Shown here in pieces: positions 25,145 through 32,981 of a stretch of DNA of 64,000 nucleotides. The notes below the pieces were generated by a model. It did not search any database, was not told where the DNA came from, and saw only the letters and a program-made list of their open reading frames with translations. Every line of letters starts with the position of its first letter. The stretch's first letter is position 1. The position numbers and the translations under genes are program-made. The stretch is from an uncultured Alistipes sp. Its GTDB lineage: Bacteria > Bacteroidota > Bacteroidia > Bacteroidales > Rikenellaceae. The stretch lies in assembly GCA_944321945.1 (NCBI GenBank), contig CALUNE010000003.1, positions 62,001 through 126,000 on the forward strand, given 5' to 3'.

Positions 25145-25179
25145 AATACCCTTGCTGTCTTATGACGGCAGGGGTATTT
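25145..25179 (+). terminator. Strong terminator after DUF3871
   Basis: A 15-base stem (25145-25159 with 25164-25178) with three wobble pairs, TTAT loop and a short T tail. It lies within the 5' end of an unsupported 66-codon frame, which I therefore do not call. Confidence 0.8.
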
Positions 25180-25428
25180 CCTTATGCTCCAAAACAAAGC
25201 GTACTAATATATAGCAAGATGGCTATATTATTCACAATCTACACATTACGATTTATTGCAAAATCTGCAACATACGGTTCGGAAATTTATGCTGACATAA
25301 AGTCGGAATCCGTGGTTTTGAAGGTTCTGAAAAGTAACGTTTTAGAGTTTATGCAAGCGTAAAGTCCATTTTTAACTGCAACAGCTCCGAGAAATCGGGA
25401 AGATGTTTTACTTTTCAGTTTGTTTGCC

Positions 25429-25436
25429 TATCTTTG
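25429..25436 (+). promoter_or_regulatory. Predicted -7 box (TATCTTTG) of the leader RNA
   Basis: TATCTTTG with a TTTT (25406-25409) 19 bases upstream as a weak -33 box. The transcript would start near 25443, ahead of the inverted repeats at 25477-25607. Between the terminator at 25179 and this box I see no gene. Confidence 0.5.
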
Positions 25437-25476
25437 TGGGACATACGAACAAACACGGAAAGTGTAGCTCATTCCT

Positions 25477-25607
25477 TTAGAGTGAACGTAGGAAATTCAA
25501 TCTGAAGAGGGAATTGGCGAACATCTTGCCGCGTCATATCCATTCGTGGGTATAGGCGTGGGGCTGTTGCTTATTTTATCTTCAAGGTTTCCTACGACCT
25601 ACTCTAA
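25477..25607 (+). ncRNA. Structured leader or non-coding RNA with nested stems
   Basis: Three perfect inverted repeats nest in order: TTAGAGT (25477-25483) with ACTCTAA (25601-25607), CGTAGGAAA (25487-25495) with TTTCCTACG (25588-25596), and TGAAGA (25503-25508) with TCTTCA (25579-25584). They enclose a 70-base G-rich interior. A further pair CAGCACC (25621-25627) with GGTGCTG (25672-25678) lies between this and the ATG at 25707. A -7 box is upstream. The RNA therefore looks like a compact folded domain in the leader of the envelope operon, or an independent RNA. I cannot match it to a known family. Confidence 0.6.
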
Positions 25608-25706
25608 TGAAATAAGTTTTCAGCACCACGCTTTCTGTTTTTATAAATCAAACATGATGAATCGTCGTGCAGGTGCTGGGACGACAAACCTAAACTTATT
25701 GCAACC

Positions 25707-26183
25707 ATGAAAAAGCTGTTTTTTACCGCATCCTTCATTGGTCTTTGCGGCGGATGTCTCCTCACGCTAAATAGCTGTGATCTGTTACCAGCGAACAAGG
25801 AGAAAAAAGAAAAAGCCAGGATTGAACAAATGAGAACAGAATATAATCGGAAAATAGCAGAAAGAGACAGAAAATGGTTGGATCAAAATGAAGCAACAGC
25901 CAGAAATTTTGCAAAAGATTTCGCTCGAGATAAGGGATATACTATTCAATCAATGACCTTGGAAACAAGAGAAGCCTCCGATGTTGGAGCCAGCGGTATG
26001 AGATTCGTGGAATATGATAAACCAATTCCAACCGAAATACAATCGGCATGTTATAATTATAACATTGTCACGGGAGATATCAGTGATAATGGAGGCTTAA
26101 TCCATATTCTGGTACGAGTTAAATACACCCAATATGAAAGTCCCCATTGGACAGTTGATTCTTTCCAAGCGTTCCGTAACTAA
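25707..26183 (+). CDS. Small lipoprotein
   Basis: A 158-residue protein with a lipoprotein signal (lipobox TLNSC, Cys24). The mature part begins with a very charged helix rich in Lys, Glu and Arg, then a small mixed alpha/beta domain ending HWTVDSFQAFRN. It is the first gene of a three-gene operon behind the structured leader. No known family is recognised and no function is proposed. Confidence 0.7.
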   Translation: MKKLFFTASFIGLCGGCLLTLNSCDLLPANKEKKEKARIEQMRTEYNRKIAERDRKWLDQNEATARNFAKDFARDKGYTIQSMTLETREASDVGASGMRFVEYDKPIPTEIQSACYNYNIVTGDISDNGGLIHILVRVKYTQYESPHWTVDSFQAFRN

Positions 26184-26191
26184 TACTTGCT

Positions 26192-26440
26192 ATGAAACAG
26201 TTAATCTGCAATATATTTGAAGCTGTATGTACAGGAATGTTGGTAGCGGGTTCTGTAGCCGTAATGTTATTCGTGGTAAGTTTTATCACAAAGCAATTTT
26301 ATTTAATAGAGCCCCCTATAATTAAATATGTCTTATACGGGATCAGCAGCGTGACATTTCTTATAGATTTCATTTATTTACAGATAGAAGACCGCAGAAT
26401 ATCAAAAAAGCAAATTATAGCTTTTCCTTCTCGACTATGA
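26192..26440 (+). CDS. Two-span small membrane protein
   Basis: An 82-residue protein with two membrane segments (MLVAGSVAVMLFVVSFI and YVLYGISSVTFLIDFIY) and a short basic C-terminus. It starts eight bases after the lipoprotein gene and its TGA overlaps the ATG of the next gene. The tight operon suggests the three products act together in the envelope; nothing more can be said. Confidence 0.6.
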   Translation: MKQLICNIFEAVCTGMLVAGSVAVMLFVVSFITKQFYLIEPPIIKYVLYGISSVTFLIDFIYLQIEDRRISKKQIIAFPSRL

Positions 26441-26997
26441 AAAAAATACTATTATTAGCTCATTTGTTGCTTATGTGCAATTGGGTTGGAGCTCAAAATA
26501 TAGATGGATTCGTTTTAGGGGAAAGTAGATTAGCAACCATCAGTCACATACCAATGGGATTCAAATATGTAACAACAGATAATCCCAATAAGCTGCAATA
26601 TGAGAAGATATCCAATGCATATGATGGTTTTAGCGGAACGTCCTATCAGCTATCATTCAAGGAAAATAAGCTATGTAATATCACGAAACATCTATCCGAT
26701 GTATATAGAGACGATATGCATAAAACACCAGAACAATGGTTTGCGGATATATATATAGTCTATATGGAAAGATTTGGCAATCCAACCATGCAATATGAAG
26801 GTACTTCCTTTTGGTACTGCTATTGGACTCTACCCGATTCTCAATTATCTTTTAAGTTTTCTTGGACGATCAGACAAAAAGAAGAACAAGAGGCTGGTGT
26901 CTTGTTTGGCCCCTTGAAAACACGAACATATTATTATCTCAACATAACAATAGAATGGAAAACCAAAGAATCGCTCCAATCATTAGATGGTTTATGA
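26437..26997 (+). CDS. Secreted protein of unknown function
   Basis: A 186-residue protein with a cleavable signal peptide (hydrophobic LLLAHLLLMCNWVGAQ, cleavage likely after GAQ). The mature part has several aromatic-rich beta-like segments (SFWYCYWTLPDSQLSFKFSW). The start overlaps the previous stop (ATGA). It is the last gene before the right end of the element. About 250 bases without a gene follow, holding the paired GTGTAAACC motif and then the repeat. Confidence 0.65.
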   Translation: MKKILLLAHLLLMCNWVGAQNIDGFVLGESRLATISHIPMGFKYVTTDNPNKLQYEKISNAYDGFSGTSYQLSFKENKLCNITKHLSDVYRDDMHKTPEQWFADIYIVYMERFGNPTMQYEGTSFWYCYWTLPDSQLSFKFSWTIRQKEEQEAGVLFGPLKTRTYYYLNITIEWKTKESLQSLDGL

Positions 26998-27152
26998 TTA
27001 TAATACAAAAATATTAAAGCAAAATAGAAGGCATGCATTACTATGAACAGGCTCTGCAAAAGGACATATTTGAGCCTCTTAGTGGAAGTTGTTCTTTTAA
27101 TACCTATCTGCTCAATTCACTTATTGTTTAACCAGCACTGTTTTGTAAGATT

Positions 27153-27173
27153 GTGTAAACCAATGTGTAAACC
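27153..27173 (+). repeat. Paired GTGTAAACC motif, right end
   Basis: Two direct copies of GTGTAAACC (27153-27161 and 27165-27173) with a 12-base period, same orientation as at the left end, 71 bases before the right repeat. Candidate integrase arm sites. Confidence 0.5.
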
Positions 27174-27244
27174 GATCGAAACAGCCGCACAGAAAACGAG
27201 CAAACTCCAGATGGGTAAATCCTCGGAACTATCTGTCAGTCAAA

Positions 27245-27346
27245 CTACATTTGCACTCGCAATCAAGGAAAGGCGCCGTAGCTTAATTGAATAGAGCATC
27301 TGACTACGGATCAGAAGGTTACAGGTTTGAGTCCTGTCGGCGTCAC
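27245..27346 (+). repeat. Right 102-bp direct repeat flanking the element
   Basis: Identical to 12689-12790, including the -7 box TACATTTG at 27246-27253, but the bases upstream differ and contain no -33 TTTG at the normal spacing. Confidence 0.9.
27272..27345 (+). tRNA. tRNA-Arg(ACG), right copy
   Basis: Identical in all 74 bases to the left copy and able to form the same cloverleaf with anticodon ACG. It keeps the -7 box but lacks a recognisable -33 box, so its expression is uncertain. A hairpin follows at 27351-27376. Confidence 0.92.
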
Positions 27347-27350
27347 AAGG

Positions 27351-27376
27351 AAGGAGAGTCTGAAAAGATTCTCCTT
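27351..27376 (+). terminator. Hairpin after the right tRNA-Arg
   Basis: Stem AAGGAGAGTCT/AGATTCTCCTT (one wobble), GAAA loop, weak T tail. Probably the original chromosomal terminator of the tRNA gene. Confidence 0.55.
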
Positions 27377-27463
27377 CTTGCATTTACCGGAATCCGCTTG
27401 CAAATCCCGAGACTCTTCCCGGCTCCGATTTCAAATTAGTCCGCTCAACGAAATCGAAAAGTT

Positions 27464-27484
27464 GTTTAAACCGACGTTTAAACC
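27464..27484 (+). repeat. Variant paired motif GTTTAAACC outside the right repeat
   Basis: Two direct copies of GTTTAAACC (27464-27472 and 27476-27484) with the same 12-base period as the GTGTAAACC pairs inside the element. It suggests the end of a second, lost element at the same tRNA. The rest of 27377-27752 has no gene that I can support; it ends in a G run at about 27714-27725. Confidence 0.4.
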
Positions 27485-27752
27485 GGAATCGATCATACCC
27501 GTCCACACCAGAGCCCGATTGCTGACGACTGCCGCATCACCCGAAGCAACTTGCAAAAGATCGTCCTCAGCTCCGTGCAACTCGACAAGCCCACTACCCA
27601 TAGATCCCCGGAATGTCAATTTCAACCGTTCAGAATCCACACCGACGCCTCTTCCAGCCGCATGATCCAGCCCACGCGGCCAAAATCCGAAAACAAAATT
27701 TCGCAGATCGAAAGGAGGGGGGGGGAAATCCGCAGACAGAATCAAAAGCAAT

Positions 27753-27785
27753 AAAAAAGCGGACAACTCTTACGAATTGTCCGCT
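27753..27785 (-). terminator. Terminator of the initiator tRNA gene
   Basis: Read on the minus strand: a perfect AGCGGACAA/TTGTCCGCT stem followed by six T. Confidence 0.85.
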
Positions 27786-27786
27786 G

Positions 27787-27862
27787 TGGTAGCGGGAGAA
27801 GGACTCGAACCTCCGACCTTCGGGTTATGAGCCCGACGAGCTGCCAACTGCTCCATCCCGCG
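27787..27862 (-). tRNA. Initiator tRNA-fMet(CAT)
   Basis: A 76-nt cloverleaf on the minus strand with anticodon CAT in loop CTCATAA, three G-C pairs in the anticodon stem (GGG/CCC), an unpaired first acceptor position (C1 opposite U72) and encoded CCA. The GC triplet and open first pair are initiator features. Confidence 0.9.
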
Positions 27863-27930
27863 ATATATCTTTCGATCTTGCGACGATCCTGTCGATCTCG
27901 CCCGATCCCTCTTTATCGCCTTTGCGTGTG

Positions 27931-27962
27931 CAAAGATAAGTCAAAAAAATCGTTTCTCCAAA
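27931..27962 (-). promoter_or_regulatory. Promoter of the initiator tRNA
   Basis: On the minus strand TTTG (27959-27962), exactly 20 bases, TATCTTTG (27931-27938). Confidence 0.75.
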
Positions 27963-28029
27963 TCATTTTTTCAGCCGAACCGTCCCGAGGTCCGGAAACG
28001 ACCGTCAATCAGGAGTTTGCACACAAAAA

Positions 28030-29811
28030 TTATTTGATCGAAGCGGCAACGATCTCCGAAAGGTCACGCACCTGGCTTCGCGTTCCGCGTCCGATGGCCT
28101 TCTTGCAGAGCGGACAGGCCGTGACAATCACCTCGGCACCCGTGGCCTCCAACTCCGCCGCCACCGAACGGGCAATCTGCAGCTGCTGACCGTCCGAAAT
28201 GGCCGTATTGGCTACCGACGAACCGCAACACAGTGCATTTTCCCGCGTAGAGGCCGGCTCCAGCAGTTCGCCTACGGCCTCGATCACGGCCCGGGGTTCG
28301 TCGTAGATGCCGCTGCCGCGTCCCAATTCGCAGGGGTCGTGGTACGTAAAGCGCGTCGAGCCGTGCTCAAGCGTCAGACGGCCGGCACGGATCAGCCGCA
28401 GGATGTACTCCGAATGATGGAGCACCTCGATGCCCGGCAGATCGTAATCCTCGCGGAAGACCTTCAGACAGATCGGACACGAGGTAACGAGCGTCGTGAT
28501 GCCGTGTTTGCGGAAGAGATCGGCGTTGTATTTCATCATCTTGCGGGCCGAATCGGTCTCGCCGGCCAGCTTCAGCGGACGTCCGCAGCAGACCCCGCCC
28601 TCGCGGTCGGCCCACCAGACCTCCTCGCCCGCCGCCTCGAAGATCGCCGTCATGGCCGAGAGCGTCCGCGGCGTCAACAAGGTCATGCAACCTGCGAAGT
28701 ACCCCACACGGCCCTGCCCCGACGAACGATCCAGATCCTTGAAATAGCCATAGCGGCGTTCGTCGGGAACGTTACGCATCCGGTCGCGCGAATTGAGACG
28801 CAGCGTGTTGAGGTCGATGTCGACGGGGCACCGTTCGGCACAGCGCCCGCACATCAGGCAGTTGTCGGCCACCTGCAGCCGCAGGTGGTTATATCGGCGG
28901 TCGCGCAGGAAATAGACTGACTGCACGTCGTTGATTCCCAGTACGCTCTGCAGCTGACACGGATCGATGCAGATGCCGCACCGCGAGCAGGCCTCGACCT
29001 GGAAGTTGTCGTACGACGACTCCTTTTCGCCCGAACGGATTCCGTAGCGGCGCAGGAAGATGAGCGGAATCTCGGTAAAGATGTGCATATAGCGCGAGAA
29101 GGGCAGCGCCACGAAGAAGATACCCAGACACGAGGAGTAGAACCACCAGGCGGCGGACTCCATCGTCAGCAGCGGCATGATGCCGATGTGGTCGGCCATC
29201 CATCCGCCGAGGCCGCCCGTGAGGAATCCCCCTCCGCCGTAGATGGCGCACGTGGTGCTTTCGGCCACCAGGCGGGCCGGGAAGATGAACCACAGCGCCG
29301 AGAGGGCTATGCGGTCGCCGAGAACGTGTTTCGTCGTGCGTTTCAGCCCCATGGCGCGCGAGTAGAAGCGCTTGCCCCAGGCCAGCGCCACGCCCGAGAG
29401 GACGAAGAGCAGCAGCAGATCCATCAGCTGATCGAACACAGGCTTGTGGGCGAGCCCCGTGGCGAAGTACTTGAAGAAGACGTGTCCCTGCAGGGGAACG
29501 TATCGGAAACCGAGGTAGGCGATCGTCTCGATCCACCCCACGGCGATGAGCAGGAACCATCCGAAGGCCAGCGACATGTGCATGTATCCCAGCAGCGGAT
29601 TGACCCGGAAGATGCGCCGGTGGAGCAGCGATTCGCTGATGACCTCGCCGACGGCCTGCAGCGTGCGCCGCGTGGGCAGGCCGCGCAGCAGACGCATCTT
29701 GTCGCGTCGCGGCAGCAGCCAGAGCCATTTCCCCCACTTCCACGCCAGGGTGAGGAACATCACCGCAGCGCCGAGGATGAACGGCAGACAGAAGGGTGCG
29801 TAGAAAGTCAT
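28030..29811 (-). CDS. Membrane Hdr-like iron-sulfur protein (HdrE/HdrD-type fusion)
   Basis: A 593-residue protein. The N-terminal half has about five to six membrane segments like nitrate-reductase gamma/HdrE cytochromes. Then come two 4Fe-4S motifs (CSRCGICIDPC and CLMCGRCAERCPVD) and two CCG-type domains (YFAGCMT...GVCCGRP, and YHDPCELGRGSG...CCGSS), as in HdrD. It should pass electrons between the quinone pool and a cytoplasmic Hdr-like complex; the true substrate is unknown because the gut Bacteroidota do not make CoM/CoB. Last gene of a five-gene operon, two bases after the HdrC-like gene. Confidence 0.85.
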   Translation of the reverse strand: MTFYAPFCLPFILGAAVMFLTLAWKWGKWLWLLPRRDKMRLLRGLPTRRTLQAVGEVISESLLHRRIFRVNPLLGYMHMSLAFGWFLLIAVGWIETIAYLGFRYVPLQGHVFFKYFATGLAHKPVFDQLMDLLLLFVLSGVALAWGKRFYSRAMGLKRTTKHVLGDRIALSALWFIFPARLVAESTTCAIYGGGGFLTGGLGGWMADHIGIMPLLTMESAAWWFYSSCLGIFFVALPFSRYMHIFTEIPLIFLRRYGIRSGEKESSYDNFQVEACSRCGICIDPCQLQSVLGINDVQSVYFLRDRRYNHLRLQVADNCLMCGRCAERCPVDIDLNTLRLNSRDRMRNVPDERRYGYFKDLDRSSGQGRVGYFAGCMTLLTPRTLSAMTAIFEAAGEEVWWADREGGVCCGRPLKLAGETDSARKMMKYNADLFRKHGITTLVTSCPICLKVFREDYDLPGIEVLHHSEYILRLIRAGRLTLEHGSTRFTYHDPCELGRGSGIYDEPRAVIEAVGELLEPASTRENALCCGSSVANTAISDGQQLQIARSVAAELEATGAEVIVTACPLCKKAIGRGTRSQVRDLSEIVAASIK

Positions 29812-29813
29812 CG

Positions 29814-30149
29814 TCAGAAATCTCCCAGTTTACGTTTTATGAGCATCACCACCCCGCGCGTATTGATCCCCCGCGGGCAGACCAGGCGGCACTTGCCGCA
29901 CAGCATGCATTTGTTCATCTCCTCGTAGGCGCCCTGGTACTCGCCGCGGCGGACGAGCGTATGAACGCGCCGGAAGTTGAACGACGTGAGGTTGCCGGCC
30001 GTACAGATGGCCGTGCAGGCGCCGCAGCCGATGCAGGTCTGCAGTTCGGGCATCTCGCGCAGGATCTCGTCGCTTTTGCGCAGGTTGTTGCGGTCCAGGT
30101 CGATGACCCGGGGCTTCGAGATCGTATATCCGAAATTGATCGCTGCCAT
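29814..30149 (-). CDS. HdrC-like 4Fe-4S ferredoxin subunit
   Basis: A 111-residue protein with two 4Fe-4S motifs (CIGCGACTAICTAGN and CMLCGKCRLVCPRGIN), the size and pattern of HdrC. In each motif the usual final Cys-Pro is partly altered: the first has C-T instead of C-P. It would link the flavoprotein subunit to the membrane subunit. ATG 30149 lies two bases after the HdrA-like stop. Confidence 0.85.
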   Translation of the reverse strand: MAAINFGYTISKPRVIDLDRNNLRKSDEILREMPELQTCIGCGACTAICTAGNLTSFNFRRVHTLVRRGEYQGAYEEMNKCMLCGKCRLVCPRGINTRGVVMLIKRKLGDF

Positions 30150-30151
30150 CG

Positions 30152-31159
30152 CTATGCCTCCACGTATCGCACCGCGGCATCGGCCGCAGCGGTTGCTTCG
30201 TTCAACGATTCGCCGATGGTCTTCGGCGCGGTGACGGTTCCGGCGTAGAAGATGCCGCCGACATTGCTGGCGACATTGCCCAGGAAAAGATCCCGCGGCG
30301 CCATGAAGCCGCTCCGGGCACGCTGCAGGCCGGCGCCGTCGGCCAGCCGGGCGTTGTCGTCGTTGGCGCGCATGCCGATGAGCAGCACCAGCATGTCGAC
30401 GCTCATGCGCAGCGGACGTCCCGTGAGCGTATCCTCGGCCTTGATCTGCACACGTCCCTCCAGCGTGGGGCTCGCCTCCGAGATGCGGCCGCGCACGAAA
30501 TGGATGTTGTACGACTGCTGCGCCTCGCGGTAGAGCTCCTCGTAGCCGGGTCCGAACATGCGGATGTCCATGTAGAAGTTGAAGACGTCGGCCTCGGGGA
30601 AGAGGCGCTTCATCTCGATGGCCTGCTTGACGCCCGTCACGCAGCAGACCTTCGAGCAGTGCTGCTGGCAGACCTTCTCGTCGCGCGAACCGACGCAGTG
30701 CAGGAAGGCGATGCGGCGCGGAGCCGAGCCGTCGGCCTTGGTCACGCGGCCCTCGTTGAACATGCGCTCGAGGTCGGCCGACGTGAAGACGTTGTCGTAG
30801 ATGCCGTAGCCGTACTCCTCCTTGATCGAGGCGTCGAAGAGCGTCGAGCCCGAGGCCAGCACCACCGAATCGCACGTCAGCCGGCGGCCGTCGGCGAGCG
30901 TAACGCCGCGCGGCTCCAGGCCGACAACCTCGGTGGAGGTCATCACCTCGATGCCGCGTTCATTGACCCTCCGCCGCAGATCGGTCAGCACCTGCTCGGC
31001 CGGTGTGAACGTGGGGAACAGCACGTGCCAGCCCCTCAATTTACCGCCCAGTTCGGGCTCCTTCTCGACGATCACGGGTTCGATGCCCTGCTCCGCGAGG
31101 CGCAGGGCCGTCTGCATGCCCGCTACGCCGCCGCCAATGACGATGATGCGTTTCTTCAT
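30152..31159 (-). CDS. HdrA-like FAD oxidoreductase
   Basis: A 335-residue flavoprotein with the N-terminal FAD dinucleotide-binding motif IIVIGGGVAGMQTALRLA, a KCC-like cluster region (VCQQHCSKVCCVTGVKQA) typical of HdrA, and a C-terminal GNVASNVGGIFYAGTVT segment. It is shorter than methanogen HdrA because the ferredoxin insertions are absent; these are supplied by the neighbouring small subunits. Its ATG overlaps the HdrB-like stop (TAATG). Confidence 0.87.
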   Translation of the reverse strand: MKKRIIVIGGGVAGMQTALRLAEQGIEPVIVEKEPELGGKLRGWHVLFPTFTPAEQVLTDLRRRVNERGIEVMTSTEVVGLEPRGVTLADGRRLTCDSVVLASGSTLFDASIKEEYGYGIYDNVFTSADLERMFNEGRVTKADGSAPRRIAFLHCVGSRDEKVCQQHCSKVCCVTGVKQAIEMKRLFPEADVFNFYMDIRMFGPGYEELYREAQQSYNIHFVRGRISEASPTLEGRVQIKAEDTLTGRPLRMSVDMLVLLIGMRANDDNARLADGAGLQRARSGFMAPRDLFLGNVASNVGGIFYAGTVTAPKTIGESLNEATAAADAAVRYVEA

Positions 31160-32250
31160 TACTCTCTGATGTCGTATATCGTGTCCGTCGGGCAGCAGTT
31201 GACCACCGCCGACGCGGGTTTGCCGATGTATTTGCCGTTGCGGCCCAGATACTTGGCCGCCGGGTCGTATTCGATGCCCATCTTGTCCAGCAACGGTTCG
31301 ACGTCGACCTGGTGCATCTGGATGCCCAGCGCCCAGGGGTCGTAGCCCAGTACCAGTCCGGCCATCTCCTCGTAGGTGAGTACCGGGATGCCGTGGCCGT
31401 TCTGGCCGTAGGTCGTCCCCTCCATCTCGGCGATGGCATACTGCCACTTGTCGAGGAACATGGCGCACCCCGGGCAGTTGGCCACGATGAAATCGGGCTT
31501 GTAGGGGGCCATGCTTTCGAGCTTCTTGTGCGAGTTGGCGATCGAATAGCCGCGGTTGGCCTGGACCAGGTAGTTGCGGAAACCGAATCCGCAGCAGTGG
31601 CGACGCTCGGGATAGTCGACCACCTCGCCGCCCCACGATTCGATCATGCCGGCCAGCACGTAGGGGAATTCCGACCCGCCGATTCCGGATTTGGGGAAGA
31701 TCTTGGCGTAGTGGCAGCCGATGTGCTCGACCACACGCAGCGGTTCGCCCGTCACGGCATTGACCAGGCGGTGTTTGGCCCGCGCGGCGATCTCATCGCG
31801 GAAGTGGAACATCACGTCCGACGTATGGGCGACGTTGGCCGGTTTGCGGAATTCGCGTCCCGTGGCCTTGAAGAGGTTTTCGCGGGTCTTCTCCTCGGTT
31901 TCGGGGAATTCGTGCCACGTGGCGAGGATCTCGGTGTAGATGCCGAACGAGGTGATGCACGAGGTGACGAAGTTCTCGTAGCCGGCCTCGTTCATCAGCG
32001 AGAACTGACGCGCCACCACCGTCATGATGGTCTCCAGCGGCACGATGTCCGAATGGTAGCCGATTCCGGTGCAGGACGAGTGCTTCGGGTCGTCCAGCAG
32101 ATCCTTGCCCAGATCGTTCGTCAGAATATCGATAAAGGCCTTTTCGCTGCCCGGAAAGAAGTTCTGCCGGATGCAGCTGCGGGCGTAATAATAGCGGTCG
32201 TCGGCGATCTCCTTCTGATACTCCTGCCAGCTTCTGCGTTTCATCGTCAT
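31159..32250 (-). CDS. HdrB-like subunit with CCG domains
   Basis: A 363-residue protein from ATG 32250 (ATG 32244 also possible). The two cysteine-rich CCG domains are visible: SSCTGIGYH and VTSCITSFG in the first half, then HIGCHYAK, RHCCGFGFR and NCPGCAMFLDKW in the second. In methanogens these bind the noncubane clusters that reduce a disulfide. Here a disulfide or other thiol-based substrate is inferred but not known. A longer frame extends upstream but lies in the preceding gene. Confidence 0.87.
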   Translation of the reverse strand: MTMKRRSWQEYQKEIADDRYYYARSCIRQNFFPGSEKAFIDILTNDLGKDLLDDPKHSSCTGIGYHSDIVPLETIMTVVARQFSLMNEAGYENFVTSCITSFGIYTEILATWHEFPETEEKTRENLFKATGREFRKPANVAHTSDVMFHFRDEIAARAKHRLVNAVTGEPLRVVEHIGCHYAKIFPKSGIGGSEFPYVLAGMIESWGGEVVDYPERRHCCGFGFRNYLVQANRGYSIANSHKKLESMAPYKPDFIVANCPGCAMFLDKWQYAIAEMEGTTYGQNGHGIPVLTYEEMAGLVLGYDPWALGIQMHQVDVEPLLDKMGIEYDPAAKYLGRNGKYIGKPASAVVNCCPTDTIYDIRE

Positions 32251-32264
32251 GAGTGAATTTGCTG

Positions 32265-32963
32265 CTAATAATGCTCGTTGCTGTTGTTGGTGAAGACGTC
32301 CATCATGTACTGCTGATCGGCGCCCTCCTCGTAGCCCATTTCGCGGGCCTTGCGGTCGGAGTGTTTCTCGATGGTCTCGAACATCTCGCTGCCGCCGCTG
32401 ACTTCGAAGATGCGGTTGATCTCGGCGAGCGACTCCTCGTCCAGCCGGCGCAGGGCTCCGGCGCCGTGGCGCATGTAGACGGGCGAAAACTGCCCGTAGA
32501 CCTCCTTGTCGTGGTCGTAGATCCACTGCCAGACGGTGCCCTGTTCGGGATGGAGTTCGGGTTTGACCAGCCGCGGGACGATGCAGTAGCCCGTGCGGAG
32601 GATGTTCTCGCCGATGATGCGTTTGAGGGCGAGTTGCTGACGGCCCTTTTCGCTCTCGACGAAGAAGCCGAGCTTCTGCGACAGCGTGCGCAGGGCCTGG
32701 ATGACGTAGCCCGGCGTATTGCCCCGCGGGCAGCGTGGCCGGCACGACATGCACTCGCCGCAATACCAGATCGTATCGCTCTTCAGCAGAGCCTCGATGG
32801 CCTCGTCGTCACGCGACTGGACAATCGAGACGATCTGCCGCGGGTCGTAGTTGTAGAACTCGGCCGCGGGGCATACGCCCGTGCAGACGCCGCAGTTCAT
32901 GCAGGCGTTCAACCCCTCGCGCATGCGCACGTCTTCCATCAGCATGTCGAAATACTTTCCCAT
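32265..32963 (-). CDS. HdrC-like 4Fe-4S dicluster protein, first gene of the operon
   Basis: A 232-residue protein with two 4Fe-4S motifs near the N-terminus (CMNCGVCTGVCPAAE and CGECMSCRPRCPRGN), followed by a helical C-terminal extension of about 130 residues ending in an Asn-rich tail (NNSNEHY). It resembles HdrC of Hdr-like complexes. A -7 box and a 19-bp palindrome lie upstream. A second, shorter HdrC-like gene is in the same operon. Confidence 0.85.
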   Translation of the reverse strand: MGKYFDMLMEDVRMREGLNACMNCGVCTGVCPAAEFYNYDPRQIVSIVQSRDDEAIEALLKSDTIWYCGECMSCRPRCPRGNTPGYVIQALRTLSQKLGFFVESEKGRQQLALKRIIGENILRTGYCIVPRLVKPELHPEQGTVWQWIYDHDKEVYGQFSPVYMRHGAGALRRLDEESLAEINRIFEVSGGSEMFETIEKHSDRKAREMGYEEGADQQYMMDVFTNNSNEHY

Positions 32964-32981
32964 ACCTTATCGTACAAAAAA

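Larger units (their letters stand above)
12689..27346. mobile_element. Integrated element in tRNA-Arg with restriction-modification and nuclease cargo
   Basis: About 14.6 kb bounded by 102-bp perfect direct repeats that each contain a complete tRNA-Arg. A tyrosine integrase gene sits 114 bases inside the left repeat, and paired GTGTAAACC motifs lie just inside both ends. The interior is visibly richer in A and T than the chromosome on either side, most of all at 16-22 kb and 25.6-27 kb. Contents: integrase, ParB-fold protein, unknown protein, helicase-like gene, membrane coiled coil, Dam methylase with AlwI-type endonuclease, membrane HNH protein, P-loop ATPase, DUF3871, leader RNA and three envelope genes. 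I see no relaxase, type IV secretion or capsid gene, so it cannot transfer alone; a mobilisable island or phage satellite fits best. Confidence 0.88.

Noticed and set aside
25162-25362. 66-codon frame after DUF3871
   Set aside because: Its start lies inside the terminator hairpin at 25145-25179, and it has no plausible promoter or similarity.
27043-27294. 83-codon frame at the right end of the element
   Set aside because: It runs through the GTGTAAACC pair and into the tRNA repeat; the LCKPMCKP peptide is just translation of the repeated motif.
12689-27346. Suppressor tRNA for UGA within the element
   Set aside because: The only tRNA genes found in or at the element are the two tRNA-Arg(ACG) copies; I see no tRNA with anticodon UCA in this window.
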